Part shown: one piece after another, positions 8,256-17,583 of the stretch | How positions within the stretch are numbered: position 1 is the first letter of the stretch | How the letters are laid out: each line of letters begins with the position of its first letter | Source of the DNA: Pararoseomonas sp. SCSIO 73927 | GTDB taxonomy: Bacteria; Pseudomonadota; Alphaproteobacteria; Acetobacterales; Acetobacteraceae | DNA length: 64,000 bases | Reading direction: 5' to 3' | Assembly: GCF_037040815.1 (NCBI RefSeq) | Contig: NZ_CP146232.1 | Coordinates: 2,598,501 to 2,662,500 of the forward strand | Program-made: the position numbers and the translations under genes | Notes under the pieces: model-generated | The model's database searches: none | Seen by the model: the letters and a program-made list of their open reading frames with translations, nothing else | What the model was told of the DNA's origin: nothing

Positions 8256-8261
8256 ACACGC

Positions 8262-11200
8262 TCACTCGGCCGGGGCGTGGCCCGCCCCGGCGGGCGCCTC
8301 CTCGGACGCGGGCGCCTGCACCCGGCCGAACATCACGTAGAGGGCTGGCAGGACGAGCAGGGTGAGCAGCGTCGCGGTGATCAGGCCGCCGATGACGACG
8401 GTCGCCAGCGGCTTCTGGACCTCGGCCCCCGGCCCGGTCGCGATGGCCATGGGCACGAAGCCCAGGGATGCGACGAGCGCGGTCATCGCCACGGGCCGGA
8501 GCCGGGTCATGGCGCCCTGGTAGACCGCGTCCCGCAGGGACAGGTGCCCGCGGAGGATGAGGTCCTTGATGGAGGTCGCCATGACGAGGCCGTTCAGCAC
8601 CGCCACGCCGGAGAGCGCAATGAAGCCGACGGCCGCAGGCACCGAGAAGGGCATGTCCCGCAGCCACAAGGCGAGCAGGCCACCAGAGAGCGCCAGCGGC
8701 ACGCCGCTGAACACCACCAGCGCGTCCCGAACCGAACCGAGCGCGGCGTAGAGCAGCACCAGGATAAGGACGAAGCACGCAGGAACCACGACGCTCAGCC
8801 GCTCGCGCGCCTTGGCCAGGTTCTCGAACTGTCCGCCCCAGGTGATGGTGTAGCCGGGCGGTAGCTGCACCTGCTCCGCGACCTTGGCCTGGGCCTCGGC
8901 CACGATGGAGCCGATGTCGCGTCCGCGGGCGTTCGCCTGGACGACGACACGGCGCCGCCCCTGCTCGCGGCTGATCTGGTTCGGCCCTTCGACCACGCGA
9001 AGGCTCGCCAGCTGCTGGAGCGGCACCGATGCCGCAGGACGCCCAGCTACGGGCGGCAGCGGCACGGGCAGGCTCCGCAGCGTCTCGAAGTTGCCCCGCA
9101 GGTTCTCGGGCAGCCGCACCACGATGGCGAAGCGCCGGTCGCCCTCGTAGACCATCCCGGCCTCGCGGCCGCCGATGGCGGTCGCCACCACGGCCTGCAC
9201 GTCGGCGATGCTCAAGCCGCGGCGGGCGACCTCGGCCCGGTTCACCGTGATCTCCAGGAAGGGCAGGCCCGTCGCCTGCTCCACCTTCACGTCCTCGGCG
9301 CCCTCGATACCGTTCAGGATGTTGGAGATCTGCCCGGCCACCTGGAGCATGGGGCCGTACTCGTCGCCGAAGACCTTCACGGCGAGGTCGCCGCGCACGC
9401 CCGCCAGAAGCTCGTTGAAACGCATCTGGATGGGCTGGCTGAACTCCATGGCGTTGCCGGGAATGCCCGCGACCGACGCCTCGATACGCCGGACCAGCTC
9501 CGCCTTGGACAGCGACGGATCCGGCCACTGCTCGCGCGGCTTGAGGATGATGAAGGTGTCCGAGGCGTTGGGCGGCATCGGGTCGGAGGCGACCTCGGCC
9601 GTGCCGGTCTTGGAGTAGATGACCTGCACCTCGGGCAGGCGGGAGATGCGGCGCTCCAGCACCGACTGCATGGCCTGGGACTGCTGCAGGGAGGTGCTGG
9701 GGATTCGCAGGGCCTGCATGGCGAGGTTGCCCTCGTCCAGCGTCGGGATGAACTCCTGCCCGAGCCGGGAGAACAGGCCGAGGCAGGCGACGAAGATGAT
9801 GGCGCCCGCCGCGACGACAGGGAAGGGGGCCCGCAGCGCGCCGCGGAGGGCCGGGGCATAGGCGTGCTTGAGGCCGCGGACGATGGCGACGTCCTTCTCC
9901 TGCACGCGTCCGCTGATCCAGATGGCGATGAGCGCCGGGACCAGCGTCAGGGACAGGACGAAGGCGCAGGCCAAGGCGATGATGACGGTCAGCGCCATGG
10001 GGATGAACATCTTGCCCTCGACCCCCGTGAAGGTCAGGAGCGGGGCGTAGACGAGGATGATGATGGCCTGCCCGTAGAGGGAGGGTCGGATCATCTCCCG
10101 GGCGCTGTCCGCCACGGTCCGGAGGCGCTCCTCCAGCGTCAGGAGCCGCCCTCTCTCGTGCTGGCGCTCGGCCAGGTGCCGCAGGCTGTTCTCGGTGATG
10201 ATGACGGCGCCGTCGACGATCAGGCCGAAGTCGAGGGCACCCAGCGACATCAGGTTGGCCGAGATCCCGCCCCGCACCATGCCGAACGAGGTGAGAAGCA
10301 TGGTCACCGGGATGACCATGGCCGTGATGATGGCCGCCCGGATGTTGCCGAGCATCAGGAACAGGATGACCACGACGAGGAGCGCGCCCTCGCCGAGGTT
10401 CTTCGCCACCGTCGTAATGGTGGCGTCCACCAACACGCCGCGGTCCAAGACCACGACCGCCTCGACGCCCCTCGGCAGGGTCCGCCGGAGCTCGTCCACC
10501 TTGGCGTGGACCGCCTCGGCGACGATGCGGCTGTTCTCGCGGATGAGCATGAGGGCGGTGCCGACCACCATCTCCTGCCCGTTGCCGCTGGCGCTGCCCG
10601 TCCGGGGCGCCTGGCCGATGGTCACGCGGCCGACGTCACGGAGCAGGATGGGCACGCCCTCCCGGGTGGCGACGACGATTCCCTCCAACTCGGCGACACT
10701 CGTCACGCGCCCGCCGGAGCGGACCACCAGCCCCTCGCCGCCACGCTCCACGTAGCCCGCCCCGGTGGAGACGTTGTTGCGCTCGATGGCGGTGGAGAGG
10801 TCGGCGAAGCTCAGCCCGAGGCCGATGAGGCGGGCCGGGTCGGGCTGGACCACGTACTGCTTGGTGTAGCCGCCGATGGCATCCACCCCCGCGATGCCCG
10901 GCACGTTCCGGACCTGCGGGCGAATGATCCAGTCCTGGACCGTGCGGAGGTAGGTCGCCCGGTCCGCCTCGCTCACCAGCCGCTCGCGCTCGGGCGTCAG
11001 GTAGCTGCCGTCGGCCTGCCAACCCGGCTGCCCGTCCGGCACGGTGTCGCCCGGGCGGCGGGCGGCGAAGTTCACCGTCCACATGGTGACCTCGCCGAGG
11101 CCGGTCGAAACCGGCCCCAGGCGCGGCTCCACCCCCTCCGGCATGGCCTCCCGCGCCTCGATCAGCCGCTCCAGCACCTGCTGGCGGGCGAAGTAGATGT

Positions 11201-11504
11201 CGGTGCTTTCCGTGAACACCGCCGTGACCTGGCTGAAGCCGTTGCGGCTGATGGAGCGCGTGCTCTCCAGGCCCGGGATGCCCGCCAGCGCCGTCTCGAT
11301 CGGGAAGGTCACCTGCTTCTCGATCTCGTAGGGCGAGAGCGAGGGCGCCAGCGTGTTGATCTGTGCCTGGTTGTTGGTGATGTCGGGCGTCGCGTCGATG
11401 GGCAGGCGCAGCAGCGCGAAGGCGCCGATGCAGGCCGCGATGACGGCCAGCAGCACCACGGTCCATCGGTTGCGGACTGAGAAGTCCAGTATGGGTCCGA
11501 TCAT
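8262..11504 (-). CDS. czcA: Heavy-metal efflux RND transporter CzcA
   Basis: A 1080-residue RND pump, normal length, with 12 predicted membrane helices and two large periplasmic loops. Helix 4 contains the heavy-metal-efflux signature DFGLIVDGAVIITENSLRHL, including the two Asp and one Glu needed for proton coupling in CzcA. This matches the Zn/Co/Cd (HME) group rather than the Cu/Ag group. It forms a tripartite complex with CzcB and CzcC and exports metal from the periplasm or cytosol. The C-terminus is short and Ala/Glu-rich. The start is ATG at 11504, 13 bases after the czcB stop. Confidence 0.95.
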   Translation of the reverse strand: MIGPILDFSVRNRWTVVLLAVIAACIGAFALLRLPIDATPDITNNQAQINTLAPSLSPYEIEKQVTFPIETALAGIPGLESTRSISRNGFSQVTAVFTESTDIYFARQQVLERLIEAREAMPEGVEPRLGPVSTGLGEVTMWTVNFAARRPGDTVPDGQPGWQADGSYLTPERERLVSEADRATYLRTVQDWIIRPQVRNVPGIAGVDAIGGYTKQYVVQPDPARLIGLGLSFADLSTAIERNNVSTGAGYVERGGEGLVVRSGGRVTSVAELEGIVVATREGVPILLRDVGRVTIGQAPRTGSASGNGQEMVVGTALMLIRENSRIVAEAVHAKVDELRRTLPRGVEAVVVLDRGVLVDATITTVAKNLGEGALLVVVILFLMLGNIRAAIITAMVIPVTMLLTSFGMVRGGISANLMSLGALDFGLIVDGAVIITENSLRHLAERQHERGRLLTLEERLRTVADSAREMIRPSLYGQAIIILVYAPLLTFTGVEGKMFIPMALTVIIALACAFVLSLTLVPALIAIWISGRVQEKDVAIVRGLKHAYAPALRGALRAPFPVVAAGAIIFVACLGLFSRLGQEFIPTLDEGNLAMQALRIPSTSLQQSQAMQSVLERRISRLPEVQVIYSKTGTAEVASDPMPPNASDTFIILKPREQWPDPSLSKAELVRRIEASVAGIPGNAMEFSQPIQMRFNELLAGVRGDLAVKVFGDEYGPMLQVAGQISNILNGIEGAEDVKVEQATGLPFLEITVNRAEVARRGLSIADVQAVVATAIGGREAGMVYEGDRRFAIVVRLPENLRGNFETLRSLPVPLPPVAGRPAASVPLQQLASLRVVEGPNQISREQGRRRVVVQANARGRDIGSIVAEAQAKVAEQVQLPPGYTITWGGQFENLAKARERLSVVVPACFVLILVLLYAALGSVRDALVVFSGVPLALSGGLLALWLRDMPFSVPAAVGFIALSGVAVLNGLVMATSIKDLILRGHLSLRDAVYQGAMTRLRPVAMTALVASLGFVPMAIATGPGAEVQKPLATVVIGGLITATLLTLLVLPALYVMFGRVQAPASEEAPAGAGHAPAE

Positions 11505-11517
11505 GTCAGGGCGGGCC

Positions 11518-12774
11518 TCAGTGCGCGTGCCCGGCTTCGGACTTGCTCAGCTCGGCCCGGAGCGAGAAGGCGTTGGCCACCGCGATCTCCGTCCCGGCAT
11601 CCAGCCCGAAGATGACCTCATAGCCGTTCGCGTCCTCGCGCCCGGTTTCCACCTCCCTCAACTCGAAGCCCTCCTCGTTCCTGACGAAGACGACCTTCTT
11701 GCCCTCGACCTCCTGCACGGCGTCGCGGGGCACCAGCACGTCGACCTGCTGCTCGGCGGTGGAGAGGTGGGCGGTGACGAAGCCGCCCGCCCGCCAGATG
11801 CCTTCCCCGTTCGGGATCTCGGCCACGGCCCGGGCGGAGCGGGTCTCGGGGTCCAGGACCGGGCTGAGGAAGACGATCTTGCCTTCCGTTCGGGCGTCAC
11901 CTTCCCCGGTGACGAGAACCGTCTGGCCCTGCCGGGCCATGGGGAGGTCTCGGGGCGGGATAGCCAGCTCCACCCAGAGAACAGAGAGGTCGGCGACCGC
12001 GAACACCTCGGCGTCCGCGGCCACCGATGCTCCCAGCACCGCGTTCCTGGCCGTGATCCTCCCGGGCATGGGCGCCCGTAGCTCGAGGCGGCGGAGAGTT
12101 GCCGCAGGCTGGCGGGCGAGGGCTGCGACTTCGCCGTCCGACAGGCCCAGGGCGGCCAGCCGGGCGCGGCCGAGGTCCACCTTGATGCGGGCCTCCTCGG
12201 CCGCGGTCCGCGCCTGCAGGAACTCCTGCTGGGCCGAGATGCGCTGCTGCCAAAGGCGGGCCTCGCGGGCCAGGGTGGTTTCGGCCAGCGCGGCGGACCG
12301 GGTCGCTGCCAGGAACTCGCCCTTGGCATCCGCAACCTCGCGGCTCTCGAGGACAGCCAGCACGTCGCCCCGGGAGACCTCGTCACCCAGCGTCTTGCGA
12401 ACCTCGGCCACGATGCCGCCGAGGCGGGCCGTCACCCGGGCCTGGCGATCCTGACTCGCGGCGAGGACGCCGGGGACGGCGGCCCGGGTCACCAGGGTGC
12501 CGCCCTGGACGGCGGCGAGCCGGATGCCAGCGGCCTCGACCTGCTCGGCCGTCATCTTGATGCGGCCTTCCTCGCCGTGCTCCTCGCCCTCGGCGTGGCC
12601 ATGGCCGTCGCCACCCGGCTTCAAAGCTGTGGCGGGAGCAGCAGCCCGCGCCGCTCCGGCGGAATTGGAGGAAAGGCCAAGCAGTCCGCGAGCAGTCTCG
12701 GGAATGGATGGATAGGCGACGGCCAGGGCCAGGCCGCCGATGGCGGCGCCCGCCATCAGGGTCATGCGGAGCAT
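11518..12774 (-). CDS. czcB: Periplasmic adaptor subunit CzcB
   Basis: A 418-residue membrane-fusion protein. It has an N-terminal membrane anchor or signal (to about residue 20), a His/Glu-rich segment GHGHAEGEEHGEEG (about 58-70) typical of CzcB, a lipoyl/barrel-sandwich domain, an alpha-helical hairpin (about 150-215) and beta-barrel and membrane-proximal domains. It ends in KSEAGHAH. It links CzcA in the inner membrane with the CzcC channel and can bind Zn itself. Its ATG shares one base with the czcC stop (TGATG), showing coupled translation. Confidence 0.93.
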   Translation of the reverse strand: MLRMTLMAGAAIGGLALAVAYPSIPETARGLLGLSSNSAGAARAAAPATALKPGGDGHGHAEGEEHGEEGRIKMTAEQVEAAGIRLAAVQGGTLVTRAAVPGVLAASQDRQARVTARLGGIVAEVRKTLGDEVSRGDVLAVLESREVADAKGEFLAATRSAALAETTLAREARLWQQRISAQQEFLQARTAAEEARIKVDLGRARLAALGLSDGEVAALARQPAATLRRLELRAPMPGRITARNAVLGASVAADAEVFAVADLSVLWVELAIPPRDLPMARQGQTVLVTGEGDARTEGKIVFLSPVLDPETRSARAVAEIPNGEGIWRAGGFVTAHLSTAEQQVDVLVPRDAVQEVEGKKVVFVRNEEGFELREVETGREDANGYEVIFGLDAGTEIAVANAFSLRAELSKSEAGHAH

Positions 12775-14096
12775 CAGCGGGCACTCCCGTTGGGGGCGTT
12801 CACGGGCTGGGCGGAGACGGCGGGAAGATCGCCGCGCAGGCGCTGCACCTGGGCACGCAGGGCATGGAAGGCCTGGATGGCCTCCACCAGCTGGGCGCGG
12901 GTGTCGGAGAGCGCCCGCTGGGCGTCGAGCACCTCCAGGAAGCTGAAGCGGCCCTCGCCGTATCCGAGGGTCGCGAAGCGGGCGGCCTGCTCCGCAGAGG
13001 GTAGCGCGGTCCGGCGCAGCGTCTCCACGGATCGCCAGGCCAGGGCCAGGCGCTGCTCGGCAGCGACGAGGGTGGCGACCAGGACGCTGCGCCCGCGCTC
13101 GGCCTCGGCCTCCGCGCGGGTCACCTCCGCCTGGGCGCGGGCGATGCCGCCCTGGTTGCGGTCGTAGAAGGGCAGCGGGATGGAGGCGCCAGCGACGAAG
13201 GCGGTCTCGCCGCTCTCGCCGTATCGGCGCACGTCGCCGGAGATGGTCACGTCAGGAACTGCGGTGGCCCGCTGCAGGGTGAGGTTCGCCCGCTGCTGGG
13301 CGATGGCCGCCTCCAACCGGGCCAGCTCGGGGCTTCCCGAGAGGCGGGCCAGCGGGTCCGCCGGGACCGGACGGCCGGGATTGGGGCCGATGTCGTCGAA
13401 CCAAGGCTGGCGCGGTGCCAGCTCCACCCGCGGCACGCCGATGAACACGGCGAGGTCGGCGAGGGCGATGTCCACCTCGCGCTGGGCGCGCTCGGCCGCG
13501 ATGTCGGCCGTGGCGCGCACCACCTCGGCCCGCTCGGCCTGCAGCAGGGGATCTCTGCCCGCCTCCACCCGGGCGCGGGCGGCCCTGAGGGTCTCGGCCG
13601 CCAGGCGGGCGCGCTCGCGCTCCACCTCGACGAGCCGCCGGGCGGCCTCGGCGGTGGCCAGGGCGGTCACGACCTCTCTGGCGATCTCCAGCCGGGCGCC
13701 GGTGAAGTCGAGCGCCGCGACCTCGCCGCTGCGGGCGGCCAGCCCGATCCGGGCCGAGCGCTTGCCGCCCAGCTCGATGCGCTGGGCCAAGCCAACGTTG
13801 CTCTCGGGCGCCCGGAAACCCCGGCTCTCCTGGCGGCCGCCGAAGCCGCCGAAGTTCTCGAAGCTGCCCCTCAGCTCCGGGTTCGGCCGCAGCCGCGCCT
13901 GGAGCGCGTCGGCCTGCACGGCCTGTTGGGCCGCACCGGCGCCGCGGAGGGCGGGGGAGACGGTGAGGGCTGCCTCGACGGCCTGCTGGGGCGAGGTGAC
14001 GGTGAGCGGCGCGACGGGCGGACGGGCGTCCTGCGCGAGGGCCAGGGCCGGGACGACGGCGAGAACCGCCGCGAGCCGGGGAACGCGGAATGGCAT
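12774..14096 (-). CDS. czcC: Outer-membrane channel protein CzcC (TolC family)
   Basis: A 440-residue outer-membrane efflux protein with a signal peptide (LAAVLAVVPALALAQDARPP; cleavage after ALA). Two tandem OEP repeats with long coiled segments follow (about 60-230 and 260-430), as expected for TolC-like trimers. It completes the CzcCBA efflux duct. Gene order C-B-A matches czcCBA of Cupriavidus, and the overlap with czcB confirms the operon. Confidence 0.92.
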   Translation of the reverse strand: MPFRVPRLAAVLAVVPALALAQDARPPVAPLTVTSPQQAVEAALTVSPALRGAGAAQQAVQADALQARLRPNPELRGSFENFGGFGGRQESRGFRAPESNVGLAQRIELGGKRSARIGLAARSGEVAALDFTGARLEIAREVVTALATAEAARRLVEVERERARLAAETLRAARARVEAGRDPLLQAERAEVVRATADIAAERAQREVDIALADLAVFIGVPRVELAPRQPWFDDIGPNPGRPVPADPLARLSGSPELARLEAAIAQQRANLTLQRATAVPDVTISGDVRRYGESGETAFVAGASIPLPFYDRNQGGIARAQAEVTRAEAEAERGRSVLVATLVAAEQRLALAWRSVETLRRTALPSAEQAARFATLGYGEGRFSFLEVLDAQRALSDTRAQLVEAIQAFHALRAQVQRLRGDLPAVSAQPVNAPNGSAR

Positions 14097-14185
14097 GAAG
14101 GCACCTGGGATGACGGACCGCGAGCGGGCCGGGCACCGCCCCCGTCAGGGGTAGGCGGGCCGGACCAACGGGAAGGCTTGTTCCG

Positions 14186-14551
14186 TCAGGCGCGGGGTGG
14201 TCTGGGCGGCAGTTCCGTCACGCCGGACAGCAGCACCCGGCCAGGCGCCGGAACCGGCTTGAACCCCGGGTGGACGACGGCAGGAACAACGGCGGCGAGG
14301 ACCGGCGGGAGCGGCGTCACCTTGCCGCAAAGGTGGTGCGCGGAGTGACACGGCAGGGATTCGGAGGGAACTGGCTCACCGCCGGACCTTTCCCCCGTGA
14401 CCACGAACTCGTGCTGCCCGGCCGGTCCGGCCACCGGCGATGCCGCGGCCTCGCCCAAGCCCGCCGCCGACATGAGCATGAGCGCGCACATCACCACCGA
14501 GAGGATTCGGCGGAAGGACCGGGCGGCCAGCGATGTCGTCAGGGCGAGCAT
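14186..14551 (-). CDS. Small secreted protein at the head of the czc operon (CzcI position)
   Basis: A 121-residue protein with a long hydrophobic N-terminus ending near GEAAASPVAG, a likely signal peptide. The mature part has a Cys/His cluster, LPCHSAHHLCGK, that could bind metal, and a Pro-rich tail. No named family is recognised. It occupies the place of czcI in czcICBA operons of Cupriavidus, so a regulatory or periplasmic metal-binding role is possible, but sequence similarity to CzcI is not evident. The start is uncertain: the predicted promoter leaves almost no leader. Confidence 0.6.
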   Translation of the reverse strand: MLALTTSLAARSFRRILSVVMCALMLMSAAGLGEAAASPVAGPAGQHEFVVTGERSGGEPVPSESLPCHSAHHLCGKVTPLPPVLAAVVPAVVHPGFKPVPAPGRVLLSGVTELPPRPPRA

Positions 14552-14560
14552 GCTGGCCGA

Positions 14561-14589
14561 AGTCTAACCCGGGTGTAATGCGATGTCAT
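14561..14589 (-). promoter_or_regulatory. Candidate promoter and operator of the czc operon
   Basis: On the minus strand ATGACA (14584-14589) and TAGACT (14561-14566) are spaced by 17 bases. The palindrome ACCCGGGT (14567-14574) lies in the spacer next to the -10. MerR-type activators bind such spacer dyads, but 17 bases is shorter than the usual 19-20 of that class. A second weak dyad, ACCTTCC..CGAAGGGT, lies at about 14628-14651. Confidence 0.35.
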
Positions 14590-14725
14590 CGGGCGAAGGT
14601 GGGACATCTTGTCTCATCCACGGTCCGACCTTCCTGCCGCCCTCGAAGGGTGGGCGTTGAGCGTTGGGCGGCACGGCGCTCCGGCAAGCCCCATATGGCA
14701 GGGCACGCACTGACCAGGAGGCACA

Positions 14726-15181
14726 ATGGCGGGAATGACGATCGGCGAGCTGTCCGGGCTGACCGGGGTCAAGGCGACGACGATCCGCTGGTACGAGTCC
14801 GAGGGGTGGCTGCCTCCCCCGGCGCGGACCGAGGGCGGGCATCGCTCCTACGGCGACGCCCACCTGCGGCGGCTCGGCTTCATCCGGCACTCCCGGGAGC
14901 TCGGCTTCTCGATGGAGGACATCCGCTCGCTCCTGAACCTCGCGGACCGGCCGGGGGACGACTGCTCGGCGGCGCACGCCATTGCGGTGGCCCACATCGC
15001 CGAGGTGGACGCCCGGATGCGCCGCCTGGAAGCACTGCGGGGGGAGCTGGAGAGGATGGCCAGCCAGTGCGCCGGGGGACAAGCGGGCGAGTGCCGCATC
15101 ATCGAGACCTTGGCCGACTTCGGGCACGGCCACTGCGAGGTCCCTGACCACGGGCACGCAGTCGATCGCCGGAGTTCCTGA
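14726..15181 (+). CDS. MerR-family metal-responsive regulator
   Basis: A 151-residue regulator. An N-terminal winged helix with TIGELSGLTGVKATTIRWYE binds DNA; a dimerisation helix spans about residues 80-118. The C-terminal loop has metal-ligand residues: Cys81 in GDDCSAA, then CAGGQAGEC and a His/Cys-rich end GHGHCEVPDHGH. This layout fits the ZntR/CadR/PbrR group of Zn, Cd or Pb sensors. The start has AGGAGG five bases upstream. It is divergent from the czc operon and is the obvious candidate to activate it. Confidence 0.88.
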   Translation: MAGMTIGELSGLTGVKATTIRWYESEGWLPPPARTEGGHRSYGDAHLRRLGFIRHSRELGFSMEDIRSLLNLADRPGDDCSAAHAIAVAHIAEVDARMRRLEALRGELERMASQCAGGQAGECRIIETLADFGHGHCEVPDHGHAVDRRSS

Positions 15182-15333
15182 ACATCCCCCGCGCGCCCCG
15201 GAGGGCCTGGCAAACCTGAGTTAAGCCAGGGGTCATGTTCACCAGACTGCCACTCCGGGTTCACGGCCCTGTCCCGGGCCGCCCCTAGGCAAGCCCCGGA
15301 TCCGCGCTCTCGGGCGCAGTACGGGGCAGCGAC

Positions 15334-17583
15334 ATGACGCAATTCACGACCACCACCGCCACGACCTCGACCGGGCAGGTCAAGAACGTGATCGTCATGA
15401 TCGCGGACGGCGCAGGCTTCAACACCCTGGAGGCCACCCGTCAGTACCTGGCGAACCTGCCCGAGGGCGATCCGCGCCACGGCCTTGTGGACGGCCTGGT
15501 GGTGGACGGCGAGGGCTTCGTCTCCACCGCTCAGTCCACCTATCCGCTGAGCACGCGCTCCTCCCCGGTCGCGGGCGAGGCCGGGCTGCAGCAGGACCCG
15601 AACACGGTCTACGACCCCGCCAAGAACTACGACCTCGACCCGGTGGCCGGGAACACCTCCAGCGGCTACCCGCGCGGCTTCGACGGCTACGAGTGGAACC
15701 GCGCCACGGCGCCGGACTCCGCCAACACCGCCTCGTCCATCTTCAACGGCGAGAAGAGCTACAACAACGCCATCAACGTCGACGGCAACGGCAACCCGCT
15801 CTTCACCCTGGCGGAACTGGCGCACGAGATCGGCAAGACGGTCGGCGTGGTCTCCACGGTGCAGATCAGCGACGCCACCCCGGCGGCGGGCGGCGGCGCC
15901 CACAACGCGTCGCGTGCGAACCGCACCGACATCGCCCAGGAGATGTTCGCCAAGGGCATCCTCGACGTCATCGCCGGGTCGGGTAACCCCGACTACAACG
16001 ACAACGGCCAGCTGCTGAACACGCCGAACAACACCTGGATCGGCAACGAGCTGTGGAACGCCCTCAAGGCCGGGACCTTCGAGTCCGAGGACGGGGTGAG
16101 CTGGAACCTGCTGCAGGACCGCGCCGACATCGTGGCCGCCATCGACGCCGCGCCGTCCGAGCAGCGGCTGGCGATGATCATCGAGTCCTTCACCGGCGCC
16201 AACTCCTACCGCAGCAGCCCGGACCCGGTGAACGAGGACCCGTTCACCATCCCGCGCCTCGAGACCTCGCCCACGCTGACCGAGCTGTCGCTCGCCGCGC
16301 TGAACAAGCTGAACCAGAACGCCGGGGCCGGTGCCGACGGGCTGGTCGTCACCATCGAGGGCGGCGAGGTCGACCGCGCCATGCACTCGAACTACTTCGG
16401 CCGCATGATCGAGGAGTACATCTCCTTCAACGACGCGGTGAAGTCGGTGATGGACTGGGTCTCCTCCGAGGAGAGTCTGGCGACCTGGGACGACACCCTC
16501 CTCATCGTCACCGCCGACCACGACCACCTGCTCTTCGGGCCGGACGGCGAGACGGTCCCCTACCAGCCGGTCCAGCCCGACGCGGACGGCGACCTGGTGC
16601 CGGAGTACCAGTGGTTCGGCAACGGCCACTCCAACCAGTTGGTCCCGCTCTACGCCTACGGGGCCGGATCCACGGGCGTGCTGGAGCTGGCCGACCAGGT
16701 GGACACCGCGACCACCGCCACGGGCGAGACGGTCGGCAGCGGCCGGAACTACACGGACCAGGCCGAGCTCGGGAACTACCTGCAGGAACTGGTGAGCGGC
16801 GGCGGCACCAAGGGCAGCGACCGCGCCCTGGGCTCGAACGCGGGTGACGTGATCCACGGCCTGGCCGGGGACGACGCGCTGATCGGGAACGGCGGCGACG
16901 ACCAGCTCTTCGGCGGCGTCGGCAACGACCGCCTCCTGGGCAAGGCCGGGGCCGACACCATGACGGGCGGTGTGGGCGACGACGGCTACGAGGTGGACGA
17001 CGCCGGTGATGTGGTGGTCGAGCTGGCGGGCGAGGGCTACGACCGTGTCACGGCTCTCATCGACTACACGCTCGGCGCCAACGTCGAGAAGCTGATGCTG
17101 GCCGGGACGGCCATCCGCGGCACGGGCAACGAGCTCGGCAACCGCATCATCGGCAACGAGCTCGGCAACGTCCTTTCGGGCGGCGCCGGGGACGATGCCC
17201 TGCTGAGCGGGGCGGGCAACGACACCCTCATCGGTGGCACCGGTTCGAACCGCCTCTTCGGCGAGGACGGGGCAGACACCTTCGTCTTCGACGCCCCGGG
17301 CGGCCGCGGCAACCTGACCCGCCTGATGGACTTCGTCTCCGGCGAGGACCGGATCGAGCTGGTCGGCACCGTGTTCACGGCGCTGGGCGGCGAGGGCCAG
17401 CTCTCCGCGGCGAGCTTCGGCCTGGGCCGCACGGCGACCACCGCCGAGCAGCACGTCCTCTACGACCAGGCCTCTGGCGACTTCCTCTACGACGCCGATG
17501 GCCTGGGCGGGGCGGCTGCGGTCCGCATCGGCACGCTGGTGGCCGGTACGGCGCTGACGGCCCAGGACGTCTGGGTCGCCTGA
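15334..17583 (+). CDS. Secreted alkaline phosphatase with RTX calcium-binding repeats
   Basis: A 749-residue protein without an N-terminal signal peptide. Residues 16 to about 480 form a PhoA-type alkaline phosphatase. Metal ligands and nucleophile are visible: Asp25 (IADGAG), Ser129 in APDSAN, Asp347 and His351 (EVDRAMHSN), Asp395 and His396 (VTADHDH) and His432 (GHSNQL). Two clusters of glycine-rich nonapeptide RTX repeats follow (about 497-545 and 611-650; for example GGVGNDRLLG, GAGNDTLIG), then a type-I-secretion-like C-terminus. It should be exported by a type I system, fold on Ca2+ and release phosphate from organic esters outside the cell. No T1SS genes are in the window. Confidence 0.9.
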   Translation: MTQFTTTTATTSTGQVKNVIVMIADGAGFNTLEATRQYLANLPEGDPRHGLVDGLVVDGEGFVSTAQSTYPLSTRSSPVAGEAGLQQDPNTVYDPAKNYDLDPVAGNTSSGYPRGFDGYEWNRATAPDSANTASSIFNGEKSYNNAINVDGNGNPLFTLAELAHEIGKTVGVVSTVQISDATPAAGGGAHNASRANRTDIAQEMFAKGILDVIAGSGNPDYNDNGQLLNTPNNTWIGNELWNALKAGTFESEDGVSWNLLQDRADIVAAIDAAPSEQRLAMIIESFTGANSYRSSPDPVNEDPFTIPRLETSPTLTELSLAALNKLNQNAGAGADGLVVTIEGGEVDRAMHSNYFGRMIEEYISFNDAVKSVMDWVSSEESLATWDDTLLIVTADHDHLLFGPDGETVPYQPVQPDADGDLVPEYQWFGNGHSNQLVPLYAYGAGSTGVLELADQVDTATTATGETVGSGRNYTDQAELGNYLQELVSGGGTKGSDRALGSNAGDVIHGLAGDDALIGNGGDDQLFGGVGNDRLLGKAGADTMTGGVGDDGYEVDDAGDVVVELAGEGYDRVTALIDYTLGANVEKLMLAGTAIRGTGNELGNRIIGNELGNVLSGGAGDDALLSGAGNDTLIGGTGSNRLFGEDGADTFVFDAPGGRGNLTRLMDFVSGEDRIELVGTVFTALGGEGQLSAASFGLGRTATTAEQHVLYDQASGDFLYDADGLGGAAAVRIGTLVAGTALTAQDVWVA

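Noticed and set aside
9864..11480. 538-codon + strand frame opposite czcA
   Set aside because: Antisense shadow of the RND transporter gene; no domain or ribosome-binding site.
14628..14651. CueR-like dyad ACCTTCC..CGAAGGGT between MerR and the czc operon
   Set aside because: The spacing (9) and two mismatches do not fit the MerR-family operator geometry, and it is far from any -35/-10 pair found.
14848..17454. Very long open frame (868 codons) on the minus strand opposite the alkaline phosphatase gene
   Set aside because: It is antisense to a gene with clear catalytic and RTX motifs, has Val/Arg/Gly-rich composition typical of GC-rich shadow frames and shows no family motif.
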